From Bin87 sp965261195 (GTDB taxonomy: Bacteria; Chloroflexota; Dehalococcoidia; Lucifugimonadales; UBA3495), in contig OZ253455.1 in the NCBI GenBank assembly GCA_965261195.1, positions 1,240,001 to 1,304,000 on the forward strand: 64,000 nucleotides of DNA, in the 5' to 3' direction. Made by a program: the position numbers and the translations under genes. The notes under the pieces are model-generated. The model was not told where the DNA came from. It made no database searches and worked only from the letters and a program-made list of their open reading frames with translations. Positions 42,093-51,427 of this stretch are shown here, one piece after another. The number at the start of each line of letters is the position of its first letter. The first letter of the stretch is position 1.

Positions 42093-43940
42093 ATGAGCGC
42101 CATTCAACTGCTCGGCGACAAATTCGATGGCACCCCGGCAACGGTTACACCGGTTTCGATCCGTCCCAGGGGAGACCGCACGCGTCGGGTGATGATGGTT
42201 CAGCCGGCTTCGGCGGGCGGAAACTTTGAATACATCGCCATACCGCGCCAGGGTATGCTGTATCTCTCCGGCGCTTTGGAACAATGGGATGGCCCCTACG
42301 TGTACGAGCGGGACATCTGGTTTGAAGACCGCCTGGGCCGCATGGATCCCGAGAGTGATCTGGAAGGCGTCGACATCTTGATGGTGACGTCTCTGATTAA
42401 TGAAACGCCTCGCGGTTACGAACTGGCCCGGGAAGCGCGTGAGCTCTATCCCAACCTGATCATAATGGGTGGCGGCCCGCAAATGAGCCCGTTGCCCGAG
42501 GAAGCCATCGCCCGGGGCGGGTTTGATGTAATCGTGAATCGCGAAGGCGAAGACATTATCGGCCAGCTGTGCGACATATTGCTGACGTGGCGCGACGACC
42601 GCAAGTACACCTACCTGGAACGCGTGGCTGGCATCTCTTACTTGCAAGATGGGCACCTGGTGCAAACCCGGCGCAAGGGTCTGGTTCGTCCCGACTTTGT
42701 TGAACTCCCGGATTACCGCTCCATACGTGGTTTGTCGCCGGCGACCCCGATGGCGGGGGCCGTGATTGAAACGGTGCGCGGCTGCACGGAAAACTGTTCT
42801 TACTGCCAGGTAATTCAGCAGTTCCTGGGCTACCGGCTCATTGAACGGGAAACCGAGTACAAGCGGCTGGCGCAACTGGAAGATCTGGCCGCCGACGGCC
42901 TGATTCACACCGGTCGCAACGGCAAGATCAACGTGTTTATCTCTGACGACCTGCACACGCCGCCGCTGCGAGCCGTGAAGTTCCGTAACGAACGGCTGGA
43001 GCGGTTGAAAGGCTGGAAAGGCCGCACCGACGCCATGGGCATGATCTGTCAGGCACGGGCCGAAATCGGGCAGGACGATGAACTGGCCGACGCTTTGCTG
43101 GATGCCAACGTCAAGATGCTCTATCTCGGAGTGGAATCCAACAATGCCGAAAGCCTGAGGGCAGTCAACAAGCGGCAGGAACCGGGCCAGATGGAAAAAG
43201 ACCTGGTGCATCTGAACGAGAAGGGGTTCTCGGTAGTGGCCATGACCATCATCGGTTTGCCCTACGATACGGAAGAATCCATCATGACGCTGGCGGACTG
43301 GGTAAAGCAGTACAGCCGTTATCAAACGGCCAACCTGCTGACGCCGCTGCCGGCAACATCCAACTGGGACCTGAAACCCCTGAACGCCAACGGCGACCTC
43401 TTGCCAGAGGGCGAAATGCGGCCCTACGAGCTTTACACCGGACGCCAATTCGTACACGAAGACGAACGATGGACGATGGCGCAAAGCCGCGACCTTTTCG
43501 ACCGTTACAGCGCCAAGTTGACCTCCATCGACGCCCTTTATGGCCGTATCTTCCGAATCCTGGGCAACTATCGGATGCGGCAGGCCCGCAGTGTGCAAGA
43601 CCTGTCTGAAACTACCGAAACAATGCGCGACTGGTCGCAGCAGGTTCAGCAAGCCGGCAAAGACTTCGGCGAAAACCTGCACCTGCGAGTGACGGAGTTG
43701 GCGGAGACTTTCCGTTCGGTCAGTCAACCGCTGTCCAACGCTCGTTCGGAGTTTGTGGATAACCTGCGGATACGCATCAACGAAGTATCTGATTCACTGC
43801 GGACGTATGCTGAAATGGCGGACACCGGCAGCAAGGACGTCGCCGCAAGTATTTCGGTGCGTGTGAACGAAGTAACGGATATGCTGGAATCCGTGCTGGA
43901 CTCAACCGGCCAGCGCCGGAATTCCAACCGAGCGCGCTGA
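42093..43940 (+). CDS. B12-binding radical SAM protein with C-terminal helical repeats
   Basis: A 615-residue protein. The N-terminus (RVMMVQPASAGGNFEY..., VDILMVTSLINETPRGYELA, IIMGGGPQMSPLPEEAI) is a cobalamin-binding Rossmann-like domain. ETVRGCTENCSYCQV is the CxxxCxxC cluster motif of radical SAM enzymes, near residue 230. After the radical SAM core about 100 residues form amphipathic repeats of roughly 35-40 residues (ENLHLRVTELAETF, DNLRIRINEVSDSL, ASISVRVNEVTDML). Its stop is 1 nt before the fabF start, so both are coupled. A modification linked to lipids or polyketides is inference. Confidence 0.85.
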   Translation: MSAIQLLGDKFDGTPATVTPVSIRPRGDRTRRVMMVQPASAGGNFEYIAIPRQGMLYLSGALEQWDGPYVYERDIWFEDRLGRMDPESDLEGVDILMVTSLINETPRGYELAREARELYPNLIIMGGGPQMSPLPEEAIARGGFDVIVNREGEDIIGQLCDILLTWRDDRKYTYLERVAGISYLQDGHLVQTRRKGLVRPDFVELPDYRSIRGLSPATPMAGAVIETVRGCTENCSYCQVIQQFLGYRLIERETEYKRLAQLEDLAADGLIHTGRNGKINVFISDDLHTPPLRAVKFRNERLERLKGWKGRTDAMGMICQARAEIGQDDELADALLDANVKMLYLGVESNNAESLRAVNKRQEPGQMEKDLVHLNEKGFSVVAMTIIGLPYDTEESIMTLADWVKQYSRYQTANLLTPLPATSNWDLKPLNANGDLLPEGEMRPYELYTGRQFVHEDERWTMAQSRDLFDRYSAKLTSIDALYGRIFRILGNYRMRQARSVQDLSETTETMRDWSQQVQQAGKDFGENLHLRVTELAETFRSVSQPLSNARSEFVDNLRIRINEVSDSLRTYAEMADTGSKDVAASISVRVNEVTDMLESVLDSTGQRRNSNRAR

Positions 43941-43941
43941 T

Positions 43942-45207
43942 ATGGTCCAAATCGGTACGACCGGCCATAGAGTCGTAGTAACGGGCTTGGGAATCATAAG
44001 CCCGCTGGGATTGAACACCTCCGATACTTGGAACGCTGTGGTCAATGGTCGGTCGGGCATTGACTACATAACGAGTTTCGACGCGGAAGCGTTCGACACC
44101 CGTTTCGCCGCCGAAGTTAAAGGGTTTAACCCGGAAGACTATCTGGACCGTAAATTGGCGCGCCGCATGGATCGATTCTCCCAGTTTGCGGCGGTGGCGG
44201 CTATGGAAGCTTGCCAGCAGGCCAATCTGGAACCGCGCTCGATGGACCGGTATAGCGTTCATGTGGTAGTGGGCAGCGGAGTCGGCGGCATCAACACCCT
44301 GACTGAGCAGCATCGCGTGTTGATGGAACGTGGGCCACGACGAGTTACGCCGTTTCTGATTCCAATGATGCTGGCCGATATGGGGTCGGCCCAGGTGTCG
44401 ATGGTCACCGGCGCGATGGGCGCAAACTACTGCGTTACGTCATCGTGCAGCAGCGGCGCTGACGCCATTGGCATCGGCTGGGACATGATTCGTCACGGAC
44501 GGGCCGAAGTGGTGCTGGCCGGCGGTACTGAGGCCCCCATCACGCCACTGACCGTTGCCGGCTTCAATGCGTTGCGCGCGCTTTCCCGTCAGAATGACGA
44601 CCCACAACGGGCCAGCCAGCCCTTCAACCGGAGCCGGGACGGGTTCGTGCTGGCCGAAGGGTCGGCGATTCTGGTGCTGGAAAGCGAGGAACACGCCGAG
44701 GCCAGGGGCGCGGAACCACTGGCGGAACTGCGCGGGTACGCCGCCACCAGCGACTCCCACCATCTGACTGAACCCAACCCCACCGGGCAAAGCGCCGCCG
44801 CCGCCGTTACCGCGGCGTTGGCGGCGGCCCAACTGTCGTCCGGCGACGTTGATTACCTGAACGCCCACGGTACATCTACGCCGTTGAACGACTGGCACGA
44901 AACGAAAGCGCTGAAACTCGCCCTGGGCGAAGATGCTTATCGCATCCCAATCAGCAGCACGAAGAGTATGACCGGCCACCTGCTGGGCGCCGGCGGTGCG
45001 CTGGAGGCTGCCTTGTGCGCCGTTGCCCTCCGCGAGGGATTGATGCCGCCCACGATCAACCTGGACGACCCGGACGATGAATGCGACCTGGATTACGTGC
45101 CGCACAACGCGCGCAAGGGCGATTTGGATGTAATTCTCAGTAACTCGTTTGGGTTCGGCGGGCATAACTCCGTTATCATCCTGACCCGCCCCGACCTGGG
45201 CGATTAG
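43942..45207 (+). CDS. fabF: Beta-ketoacyl-ACP synthase II, copy 2
   Basis: A 421-residue condensing enzyme. VVVTGLGIISPLGLN, TSSCSSGADAIG with the nucleophilic Cys, LNAHGTSTPLND, SSTKSMTGHLLGAGGALEA and NSFGFGGHNSVIIL are visible. It differs clearly from the copy at 37033 (TSSCSSG against STTACAAS). It lies between a radical SAM protein (1-nt gap) and recJ (2-nt gap). Confidence 0.92.
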   Translation: MVQIGTTGHRVVVTGLGIISPLGLNTSDTWNAVVNGRSGIDYITSFDAEAFDTRFAAEVKGFNPEDYLDRKLARRMDRFSQFAAVAAMEACQQANLEPRSMDRYSVHVVVGSGVGGINTLTEQHRVLMERGPRRVTPFLIPMMLADMGSAQVSMVTGAMGANYCVTSSCSSGADAIGIGWDMIRHGRAEVVLAGGTEAPITPLTVAGFNALRALSRQNDDPQRASQPFNRSRDGFVLAEGSAILVLESEEHAEARGAEPLAELRGYAATSDSHHLTEPNPTGQSAAAAVTAALAAAQLSSGDVDYLNAHGTSTPLNDWHETKALKLALGEDAYRIPISSTKSMTGHLLGAGGALEAALCAVALREGLMPPTINLDDPDDECDLDYVPHNARKGDLDVILSNSFGFGGHNSVIILTRPDLGD

Positions 45208-45209
45208 GT

Positions 45210-46931
45210 TTGGCGCTACCCGCCCACCGACCGGCGCTACCAGGGTCGAACGAGCCGCCGGCGCGGCGCTGGATCCTGCCGCCCAGAACTGACGGCAACC
45301 GCCTGCCCAACGATCTACCTCCTGCCGCCGCGCAGTTGCTGCTGTCCCGAGGCATCGGCGACGCCGCAACCCTGACCGGATTCCTGGAGCCGACCGGGTT
45401 GCCGCACGACCCTTTGGCGCTGGCCGGCATGGCCGAGGCTCTGCCCCGGCTGGCCGCCGCCACCAGAACCGGCGAAACGGTTGCCGTGTTCGGGGACTTT
45501 GACGTTGACGGTATGACCGGAACCGCCATCCTGACCGAAACTTTCCGGCGGCTGGGGGCCGTGGTGATTCCCTACCTGCCGGATCCGGTCTCCGAAGGGC
45601 ATGGCATGAGCAGTGGGGCCGTGAGCCGCCTGGTCGCGCAGGGCGCCACCCTCATCGTTACGGTGGATTGCGGCATCAGCGATGCGGTCGAGGTTGGTCT
45701 CGCGGTCGATGCCGGGGTGGAGGTCATCATCACCGACCATCACACCCCGCCGGAAACCCGGCCCGATGCCATTGCAATCGTCAATCCGCGTATGCCGGGC
45801 AACCAGTACCCTTATCCGGAGCTGTGCGGAGCCGGCATTGCCTACAAGCTGGCTACCGGACTGCTGCAATACCTGGGCGAAACGCCGGACAGTTCGCTGC
45901 TGGAGCTGGCGGCGTTGGGCACCGTGGCTGATCTGGTTCCGCTGCGGGATGAAAACCGCTACATCGTGCAGCAGGGTTTGGCATCACTGGCGCAGACGCA
46001 ACGCCCTGGGCTGCGGGCGCTGCTACGTCGCTGTCGGCTGGAGCGTCGGGAACTGCGTGCGGAGAATGTATCGTTCCAGATTGCGCCCCGGCTCAACGCG
46101 GCGGGCCGCATGGCGCATCCCCAGACCTCGCTGGACTTGCTGCTGACCGACAACGAGCGAGATGCGGAACGGCTGGTATCCCAACTGGAAGAGTACAACG
46201 ACCGCCGCAAGGACCTGACGGCCCGGGCCTGCGATATTGCCATGGAGCAGGCGCTGGCGCACGAGCCGGCGCCGAACATCATCATTTCCCACGATGCAGT
46301 TTACACGCCGGGCATCAACGGGCTGGTGGCCGGACGGTTGTCCGAGCGCTTCAATCGGCCGGCGATCGCGCTGGCCCGCGCCGACGCCGACCACCTGGTG
46401 GCCAGCGCCCGCAGCGACACCGGGTTCAACCTGATAGACGCCATCGCACAGTGCCGGGATTTGCTGGTGCGGTACGGCGGCCATCAGGCGGCGGCCGGCT
46501 TCACGGTACGCAACGAAAATTTTGAGGCGGTATCGGAACGGCTGCTGACCATCGCCAACACCACGACCGGTTTGCTCGGCCCGGAACCGACTCTGGAAAT
46601 TCACGCCGAGGGCAGCCTGGACGAGTTGATGGACCCGGCCCTGGCGCAGTGGCTGAAGCGTCTGGAGCCATTCGGGAAAGACAACCCCAACCCGCGCTTT
46701 CTGTCGCGGCGGTTGCGTGTGCTGAACAGTGGGTTTGTGGGAGCCGCCAGCCAGCACCTGAAGCTACGGGTCAGCAGCGGCCAGCGCACGGCTGATGCGC
46801 TATGGTGGAACTTCCCGGGCGAATGGGGCGGATACGGGTCGGTAGACCTGGTGTTCCAGCTGGTGGAAGAGCATTACCGGGGCGAGACTCGCACCTACCT
46901 GCGCGTCGAGGATTTGCGGCCGGCGGTATAA
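45210..46931 (+). CDS. recJ: Single-stranded-DNA exonuclease RecJ
   Basis: 5'-3' exonuclease in recombination and repair. VFGDFDVDGMTGTA (DHH motif I), VTVDCGIS, ITDHHTPPE (DHH), GTVADLVPL, NAAGRM and YGGHQAAAGF (DHHA1) are present. Start TTG 45210 lies 2 nt past the fabF stop; the N-terminal RWILPP...LLLSRGIGDAATLTGFLEP matches RecJ, so a start near here is needed. 573 residues is typical. Confidence 0.9.
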   Translation: MALPAHRPALPGSNEPPARRWILPPRTDGNRLPNDLPPAAAQLLLSRGIGDAATLTGFLEPTGLPHDPLALAGMAEALPRLAAATRTGETVAVFGDFDVDGMTGTAILTETFRRLGAVVIPYLPDPVSEGHGMSSGAVSRLVAQGATLIVTVDCGISDAVEVGLAVDAGVEVIITDHHTPPETRPDAIAIVNPRMPGNQYPYPELCGAGIAYKLATGLLQYLGETPDSSLLELAALGTVADLVPLRDENRYIVQQGLASLAQTQRPGLRALLRRCRLERRELRAENVSFQIAPRLNAAGRMAHPQTSLDLLLTDNERDAERLVSQLEEYNDRRKDLTARACDIAMEQALAHEPAPNIIISHDAVYTPGINGLVAGRLSERFNRPAIALARADADHLVASARSDTGFNLIDAIAQCRDLLVRYGGHQAAAGFTVRNENFEAVSERLLTIANTTTGLLGPEPTLEIHAEGSLDELMDPALAQWLKRLEPFGKDNPNPRFLSRRLRVLNSGFVGAASQHLKLRVSSGQRTADALWWNFPGEWGGYGSVDLVFQLVEEHYRGETRTYLRVEDLRPAV

Positions 46932-46932
46932 T
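46927..46932 (+). promoter_or_regulatory. -10 box overlapping the recJ stop
   Basis: TATAAT at 46927-46932 includes the recJ stop codon TAA (46929-46931); it lies 32 bp before ATG 46964. Confidence 0.45.
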
Positions 46933-46963
46933 ACGGCAATGGTATGCAGACGGAGGCATCGCT

Positions 46964-47557
46964 ATGACGCAGCCCACACAGAAGCCCCGCACCAAGCTGA
47001 CCAACGCCGATTATATGGCGCTGACGCCGCCGGCGGGGACGGGGCCGCGCTACCAGCTTATCAACGGAGAGCTGGTTAAAATGTCCGGCGCCGGCTACGC
47101 ACATCAAACATTCCTCCTACAACTGGGCATCCAGACGTCGCTGCAGGTGGACAGGCTAGGAAGCGGCGAAGTTCTCATTGCGCCTTTCGATGTGCATATC
47201 GACCTGTTCAATACCTACCAGCCCGATTTGCTGTACGTGTCCAACGAGCGGCGGCAGATCCTGGACCGGGCCGGCGCCAACGACGCCCCGGATGTGGTTG
47301 TGGAGATACTGTCCGACTCCACCCGGCGTCGGGACCTTACCGAGAAGCTGCCCGTTTATGCCGCCAACGGTGTGCGGGAGGTTTGGATAGTGGACCTGGA
47401 CGCCCGGACGTTAACCGTCTATTTGGACGACGGCTCAACCTTCACTCCGGCAAGAGTGTTCACCGCCGATGATGCGCTGGTTTCCGAGGCAATGCCGGGC
47501 GTTACGGTAGAGCTGGGGCCGATTTTCACCAGGGCGCTTGGCCCGGCGGTTTCGTAA
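46964..47557 (+). CDS. Uma2-family putative endonuclease
   Basis: A 197-residue PD-(D/E)xK-fold protein: YQLINGELVKMSGAGYAH, QPDLLYVSNER (core Asp), VVVEILSDSTRRRDLTEKLPVYAANGVREVWIVD (ExxS-x-ST). CGGAGG precedes ATG 46964. It lacks the coiled-coil tail of the Uma2 protein at 26723. Confidence 0.88.
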   Translation: MTQPTQKPRTKLTNADYMALTPPAGTGPRYQLINGELVKMSGAGYAHQTFLLQLGIQTSLQVDRLGSGEVLIAPFDVHIDLFNTYQPDLLYVSNERRQILDRAGANDAPDVVVEILSDSTRRRDLTEKLPVYAANGVREVWIVDLDARTLTVYLDDGSTFTPARVFTADDALVSEAMPGVTVELGPIFTRALGPAVS

Positions 47558-47594
47558 ATCGCCGGCCGGGCTGCTGGCAGGACGATTGCAAAGT

Positions 47595-47635
47595 CCCCGC
47601 TCCCCTTCGTGGGAGAGGGTTAGGGTGAGGGGGTG
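47595..47635. repeat. CCCC-GCTCCCC...GGGAGAGGGTTAGGGTGAGGG dispersed repeat
   Basis: Second copy of the repeat at 13815-13852, between a Uma2 gene and the 3' end of lgt. The rest of the 200-bp gap shows nothing else. Confidence 0.75.
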
Positions 47636-47758
47636 TTCCCCGCGCCAAGCAGAAAGGGACTACTAACTTTGCAATCGGTCCTGGGCCTGCTTGCTATTCT
47701 GCCCGGCTCGGGCAGTATCAAAATCAGTCTGACTCTGAGTTGCCGGCAAACTGCTGCG

Positions 47759-48643
47759 TCAGCGAGTCGGGCGGCGGTCGGGTCGTACCAGTCGAGCCCG
47801 ATAGATGAGCAGCGGTACGGTTACGAGCATTATCACCAGTGCGACCAGTTGAGCCTCGTTGAAGCCGAAGACATAGGTGTTTGTCTCCTGGCGCACAAAG
47901 GATATGAAGAATCGCCCCGCCGAATAGCCGGCGAAGAACAGGGCGAAGAGCATACCGTGCGGCCGGATGCGGTCGCGCATCAGCCAGAGCACTCCCGCCC
48001 AGACCAGGCAGAAGATTAGCTCGTAGGCCACGGCCGGATGCGAGGCCGGGCGCCCGTAGCCGAAGCTGTCCGGGTCGGTGTAAATCCAGGCCCAGGGCAA
48101 ATCGGTGAAGCTGGATAGGTGCTCGCCGTTGATGACATCACCGATGCGGCCAATGGCCAGCGCAATGAGCAGCGACGGCGCAGCGATGTCAGCCAGATGC
48201 GGCACCGGCGGCAGTTCGGGAAACGGGCGGTGCATTCCCGTCCAGCGCAGGGCGGCGTTGTCGGCAAGGCGGTGGAGCCAGGCCGAGTTGCGCACCAGGA
48301 TGTACGACGCGCCGCCGGCGAATCCTCCCAGGTAGGCGCCGAAGATGGCAATGCCGCCGCTCCAGAAATAAACGATACGCTCCGGGTTGTACTGGTAAAA
48401 GTCATCCCAGAAGTCAATGACGTGCAGGATGCGCGCTCCAATCAACCCGCCGATGATGCACCAGGTGGCCGTCGACAGGATGGCGTCGCCGTTGAGACCA
48501 TCGCGCCGGCCCCAGCGCCAGGTTAGATAGACGGCCACGGCCACCGACACGAAGGTGAAGAACCCGTGCCAGGACAACTGGAATCCCATCGTGCGGATAA
48601 TGTCCGGGTCGAACGGGATGCTGATGACTGCTAGGATGTCCAT
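47759..48643 (-). CDS. lgt: Prolipoprotein diacylglyceryl transferase
   Basis: Membrane enzyme that attaches diacylglycerol to the lipobox cysteine. SWHGFFTF, GGLIGARILHVI, GIAIFGAYLGG, IGRIGDVINGEHL (the essential Arg region) and AGRFFISFVRQE are visible. 294 residues, seven membrane segments. It would process the lipoproteins encoded elsewhere in this window (6846, 33558, 57432). Last in rsmA-ispE-lgt. Confidence 0.92.
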   Translation of the reverse strand: MDILAVISIPFDPDIIRTMGFQLSWHGFFTFVSVAVAVYLTWRWGRRDGLNGDAILSTATWCIIGGLIGARILHVIDFWDDFYQYNPERIVYFWSGGIAIFGAYLGGFAGGASYILVRNSAWLHRLADNAALRWTGMHRPFPELPPVPHLADIAAPSLLIALAIGRIGDVINGEHLSSFTDLPWAWIYTDPDSFGYGRPASHPAVAYELIFCLVWAGVLWLMRDRIRPHGMLFALFFAGYSAGRFFISFVRQETNTYVFGFNEAQLVALVIMLVTVPLLIYRARLVRPDRRPTR

Positions 48644-48650
48644 CGATTAA

Positions 48651-48673
48651 ATATTCCTGTAAATATTCCTGCG
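48651..48673. repeat. Short direct repeat TAAATATTCCTG
   Basis: Two copies in the 43-bp gap between ispE and lgt. Possibly a processing site; otherwise unexplained. Confidence 0.5.
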
Positions 48674-48686
48674 GTTGTTCGGGGAT

Positions 48687-49544
48687 TCAGTTGCCGACGT
48701 GGGCCGGGTTGAGCGTTCGCACAAGGTACGCCGTTGCGCCGGTGTTCCGCAAGGCGACCTGAACCCGCATCTGCTCAGTTTCGGAGGAGGGCAGACAGAA
48801 GATGGTCGGGCCGGCCCCGGAGAGGCGAGGGGTATATCTGGTGATCGACGCCACAATATCCCATACGTCAGAGAGGCCGGGAAAGATTGATTGCGCGGCA
48901 CGCTCAAAAGCATTGCGGCAATCGGTTGACGTTGGCGACGTATGCGGCAGTCGGTTTGCTAATCGGTGGGTGTGGCCGCCGTCGCTAAAATCACTGGCGG
49001 CCAGCGCACGGTACAGCGTCGGCGTTTTGGCGTCAATGGTGTCGCGGGATACTACCAACAATACGGCGGTTGCCGGCAGGGCTGGCAGGGCGGCAAGCCG
49101 GTCGCCGCGGCCGGTGGCGAGAGCGGTGCCTCCGGCGAGCAGGAACGGCACATCGGAGCCCAGTGTCGCCGCCAGTTCGGACAGTTCAGCTGCCCCCAGG
49201 TTCAGGCGCCAAAGGCGGTTCAGGCCAATCAGCGCCGCCGCCGCATCCGCCGAGCCACCGCCCAGGCCGGCCGCGACCGGGATGCGTTTGGTGACGTGAA
49301 TGCGGGCCGCCGGCGTGATGCCCGCCCGTCGCGCCAGCGCGTTGGCCGCCGCCCAAACCAGGTTTGCCTCACCGGACAGGGCCGGGTCGTCGCACGTGAC
49401 CGCCAAAGCAGCGGACGGCTGCAGGGTCAGGGTATCGGCCAGGTCGACGGTTTGCAGGAGGGTGGCAACGTCGTGGTAGCCGTCAGCACGGCGGCCGATG
49501 ACTTCCAGCGTCAGGTTGACCTTGGCGTAAGCGGAAACCTGCAA
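48687..49544 (-). CDS. ispE: 4-diphosphocytidyl-2-C-methyl-D-erythritol kinase
   Basis: GHMP kinase of the MEP isoprenoid pathway. SAYAKVNLTLEVIGRRADGYHDV (Lys/Asp region), IPVAAGLGGGSADAAAAL (ATP loop near residue 90) and LSGAGPTIFCL are present. 285 residues. Between rsmA and lgt on the minus strand. Confidence 0.92.
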   Translation of the reverse strand: MQVSAYAKVNLTLEVIGRRADGYHDVATLLQTVDLADTLTLQPSAALAVTCDDPALSGEANLVWAAANALARRAGITPAARIHVTKRIPVAAGLGGGSADAAAALIGLNRLWRLNLGAAELSELAATLGSDVPFLLAGGTALATGRGDRLAALPALPATAVLLVVSRDTIDAKTPTLYRALAASDFSDGGHTHRLANRLPHTSPTSTDCRNAFERAAQSIFPGLSDVWDIVASITRYTPRLSGAGPTIFCLPSSETEQMRVQVALRNTGATAYLVRTLNPAHVGN

Positions 49545-49549
49545 CTTGC

Positions 49550-49588
49550 CGCGTCCTGGCTTCGCGTCCTGGCTTCGCGTCCTGGCTT
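49550..49588 (+). repeat. 13-bp tandem repeat at the rsmA-ispE junction
   Basis: Unit CGCGTCCTGGCTT starts at 49550, 49563 and 49576. The array fills the gap between the two genes and reaches into the rsmA stop codon. Confidence 0.9.
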
Positions 49589-50474
49589 ATCGGGTGCGGT
49601 GGTGTCGGCGACCAGCGCTGCCGGCCGTCGGTTGCAGGTCGCGATGGCGCGGTGTATTCTCCGGCCACCCGGTGTTGAGGGCCGCCCACTCCGGGATCGT
49701 CAAAGTGGCCGGGCGACGCTGCCCGTCGATGCCGGCCGCCTCCAGCACCGGGGAAACCACCTCTGCCGGGCATCCGGAACCTTGCATCAGCGAGTTGCGC
49801 AGTTGCTTCCGGGGAGCGGCAAACCCGGCGCGAACCAGGGCAAAAAATTCGCTGATGTTGTCAACGTCCGCCGGCGGGTGGTCCCGCATCACCAGTTTCA
49901 CCACGGTGGAAGCCACTTTGGGCGGCGGGCGGAACGAGCGTGCCGGCACCTGAGTTACGACCGACGGCGCGGCGTAGAATTGGGTGGCAACCGACAGCAG
50001 GGTCATTGAACCGGGCGGTGCGCACATCGCGTCGGCCACCTCGCGCTGCACCATTACCACCAGCAGCGTGGGATGCAGCGCGGCTTCCAGGAATCGGCGC
50101 ACGATGGGGGATGCCGCGTAGTAGGGGAGGTTGGCTACCAGTTTGTACGGCCTGCCGTCATCAACCAGCGCCGCGATTTCAACCGTGCGTCCATCGGCGG
50201 GCAGGACTTTCAGGTTGTCGGGATTGCCGATGCGATCGGGTAACCGGTCAGCGAGAGCGGCGTCAAGCTCCACGGCGACGACCTGGCCGGCAACTTCCAC
50301 AAGTCGCCGGGTGAGGATGCCGGAACCGGGGCCGATTTCAACGATGGTGTCGGCGGGGGACGGAGCGGCGGCGGCAACGATTCGATTGGCGACGCGAGTG
50401 TCGGTCAGGAAATGCTGCCCCAACGATTTGCGATGGCGGCGGGGGAGAGGTGGCGCGAGGGCGGCGTCAGGCAT
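49587..50474 (-). CDS. rsmA: 16S rRNA dimethyladenosine transferase
   Basis: Dimethylates A1518 and A1519 of 16S rRNA. KSLGQHFLTD, IVEIGPGSGILTRRLVE (SAM-binding), VVAVELDAALA, and LVANLPYYAASPIV (NLPY active site) are present. 295 residues with a short Arg-rich tail (RRHHRTR). First of rsmA-ispE-lgt. Confidence 0.93.
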   Translation of the reverse strand: MPDAALAPPLPRRHRKSLGQHFLTDTRVANRIVAAAAPSPADTIVEIGPGSGILTRRLVEVAGQVVAVELDAALADRLPDRIGNPDNLKVLPADGRTVEIAALVDDGRPYKLVANLPYYAASPIVRRFLEAALHPTLLVVMVQREVADAMCAPPGSMTLLSVATQFYAAPSVVTQVPARSFRPPPKVASTVVKLVMRDHPPADVDNISEFFALVRAGFAAPRKQLRNSLMQGSGCPAEVVSPVLEAAGIDGQRRPATLTIPEWAALNTGWPENTPRHRDLQPTAGSAGRRHHRTR

Positions 50475-50642
50475 TCGGGGTGGGCCAGGAATTTACTGGG
50501 CTAGGAATTTGGATGGATGTACAGGATAGACAGGATGGGTTGACGATTTTGCCGGATTCGGCTCTTGGATGGGTGATGGGATGGTGGCAAGTGGTCGAGC
50601 ACCTCCCGTTGACAGCAGCCTGGGGGCATATCGTAGGTAGTG

Positions 50643-50745
50643 GCTCGGGCCAAGCACTCCCACGGCACTCGCTGGACATCGCTTACCGTTGCTTCCTTCC
50701 GGACCTGGCGGAGTTCACAAGCCTGCGCCGCGTGGGACCCGGCCG
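50643..50745 (-). ncRNA. ffs: Signal recognition particle RNA (small bacterial type)
   Basis: On the minus strand GCCAGGTCCGGAAGGAAGCAACGG (as two parts, CCAGGTCCGGAAGG and GGAAGCAACGG) is the conserved SRP domain IV loop, centred near 50700. TCCCACG upstream and CGTGGGA downstream pair as the stem. Ends are approximate. Confidence 0.9.
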
Positions 50746-50849
50746 TCAGCGCCATTCCCTGAGACAGCGGCCCTTGCGCCTTGCCGAGGGGAGGAATTCC
50801 ACCCCGCTATGGCGGATTGAGGGTATAGGGCACCGCCAGCTCCCCGTGT

Positions 50850-51307
50850 AGCACGACCACCCATTCATGGTAGAGCGCGACCGGGGTGGTGTCAATCAGC
50901 GCTGGGTACAATCCGGTATCGTTTGGGAGATGTCACGGCGCCGCGATTGGAATACAGATACACGCTTCGTTGCAACGAGGCCGGCGAGCCGGAAAGCTCT
51001 GGGCCGCCGGGGGACGGCTGCCGGTGGGCAGATCCGGATTCTCGACCCTACCGTCATTTCCCCTAACCGTCATTCCCGAGAAAGCGGGAATCCGGAAGAC
51101 TCCGGCGTTAGTAATCGATAAGGAACTCGTCTTCCGCCGGAGGCGAAACTTCCGAATTTCGGATAATCGAATAGCCTGAGCCAAGCCGGGAGCGGGGGAC
51201 GGGTTTTACATGGATGGACAGGATATACAGGATTTTGGGGTTGTAAGCGGGGCTTCGACTTCACCCTTGCCATTCCCAATGAAATGCGGTTGCCCTGGCG
51301 AAACTGG
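50850..51307. other. Gene-poor stretch with a CATTCCCG...CGGGAAT repeat
   Basis: No convincing gene. CATTCCCGAGAAAGCGGGAAT at about 51072-51092 is a hairpin of the same kind as those inside the MITE at 5394. The rest holds nothing I recognise. Confidence 0.45.
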
Positions 51308-51420
51308 GTAACTGTTCACGTTTGAGGGGACGGAATAGGTTTGCAGAGGAAATTCGTGCTTGGCTGCCCCTCCGCAAGAGGCCGGATAGCCTGTAGGTCC
51401 CCTCAAGTCTGAACAGTTAC
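51308..51420 (+). mobile_element. 113-bp MITE (IS66-like ends), copy 3, diverged
   Basis: Same ends and length as the copies at 11667 and 33414 but the middle differs at many positions, so it is older. Left flank GAAACTGG (51300-51307). The matching right flank GAAACTGG is restored when the adjacent ISAs1-family element (51428-52609) and its duplicated target are removed. Confidence 0.88.
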
Positions 51421-51427
51421 GAAACTG

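Noticed and set aside
50867..51179. Short plus-strand frames in the gap after the SRP RNA
   Set aside because: No ribosome-binding site or domain; they include the CATTCCCG hairpin repeat.
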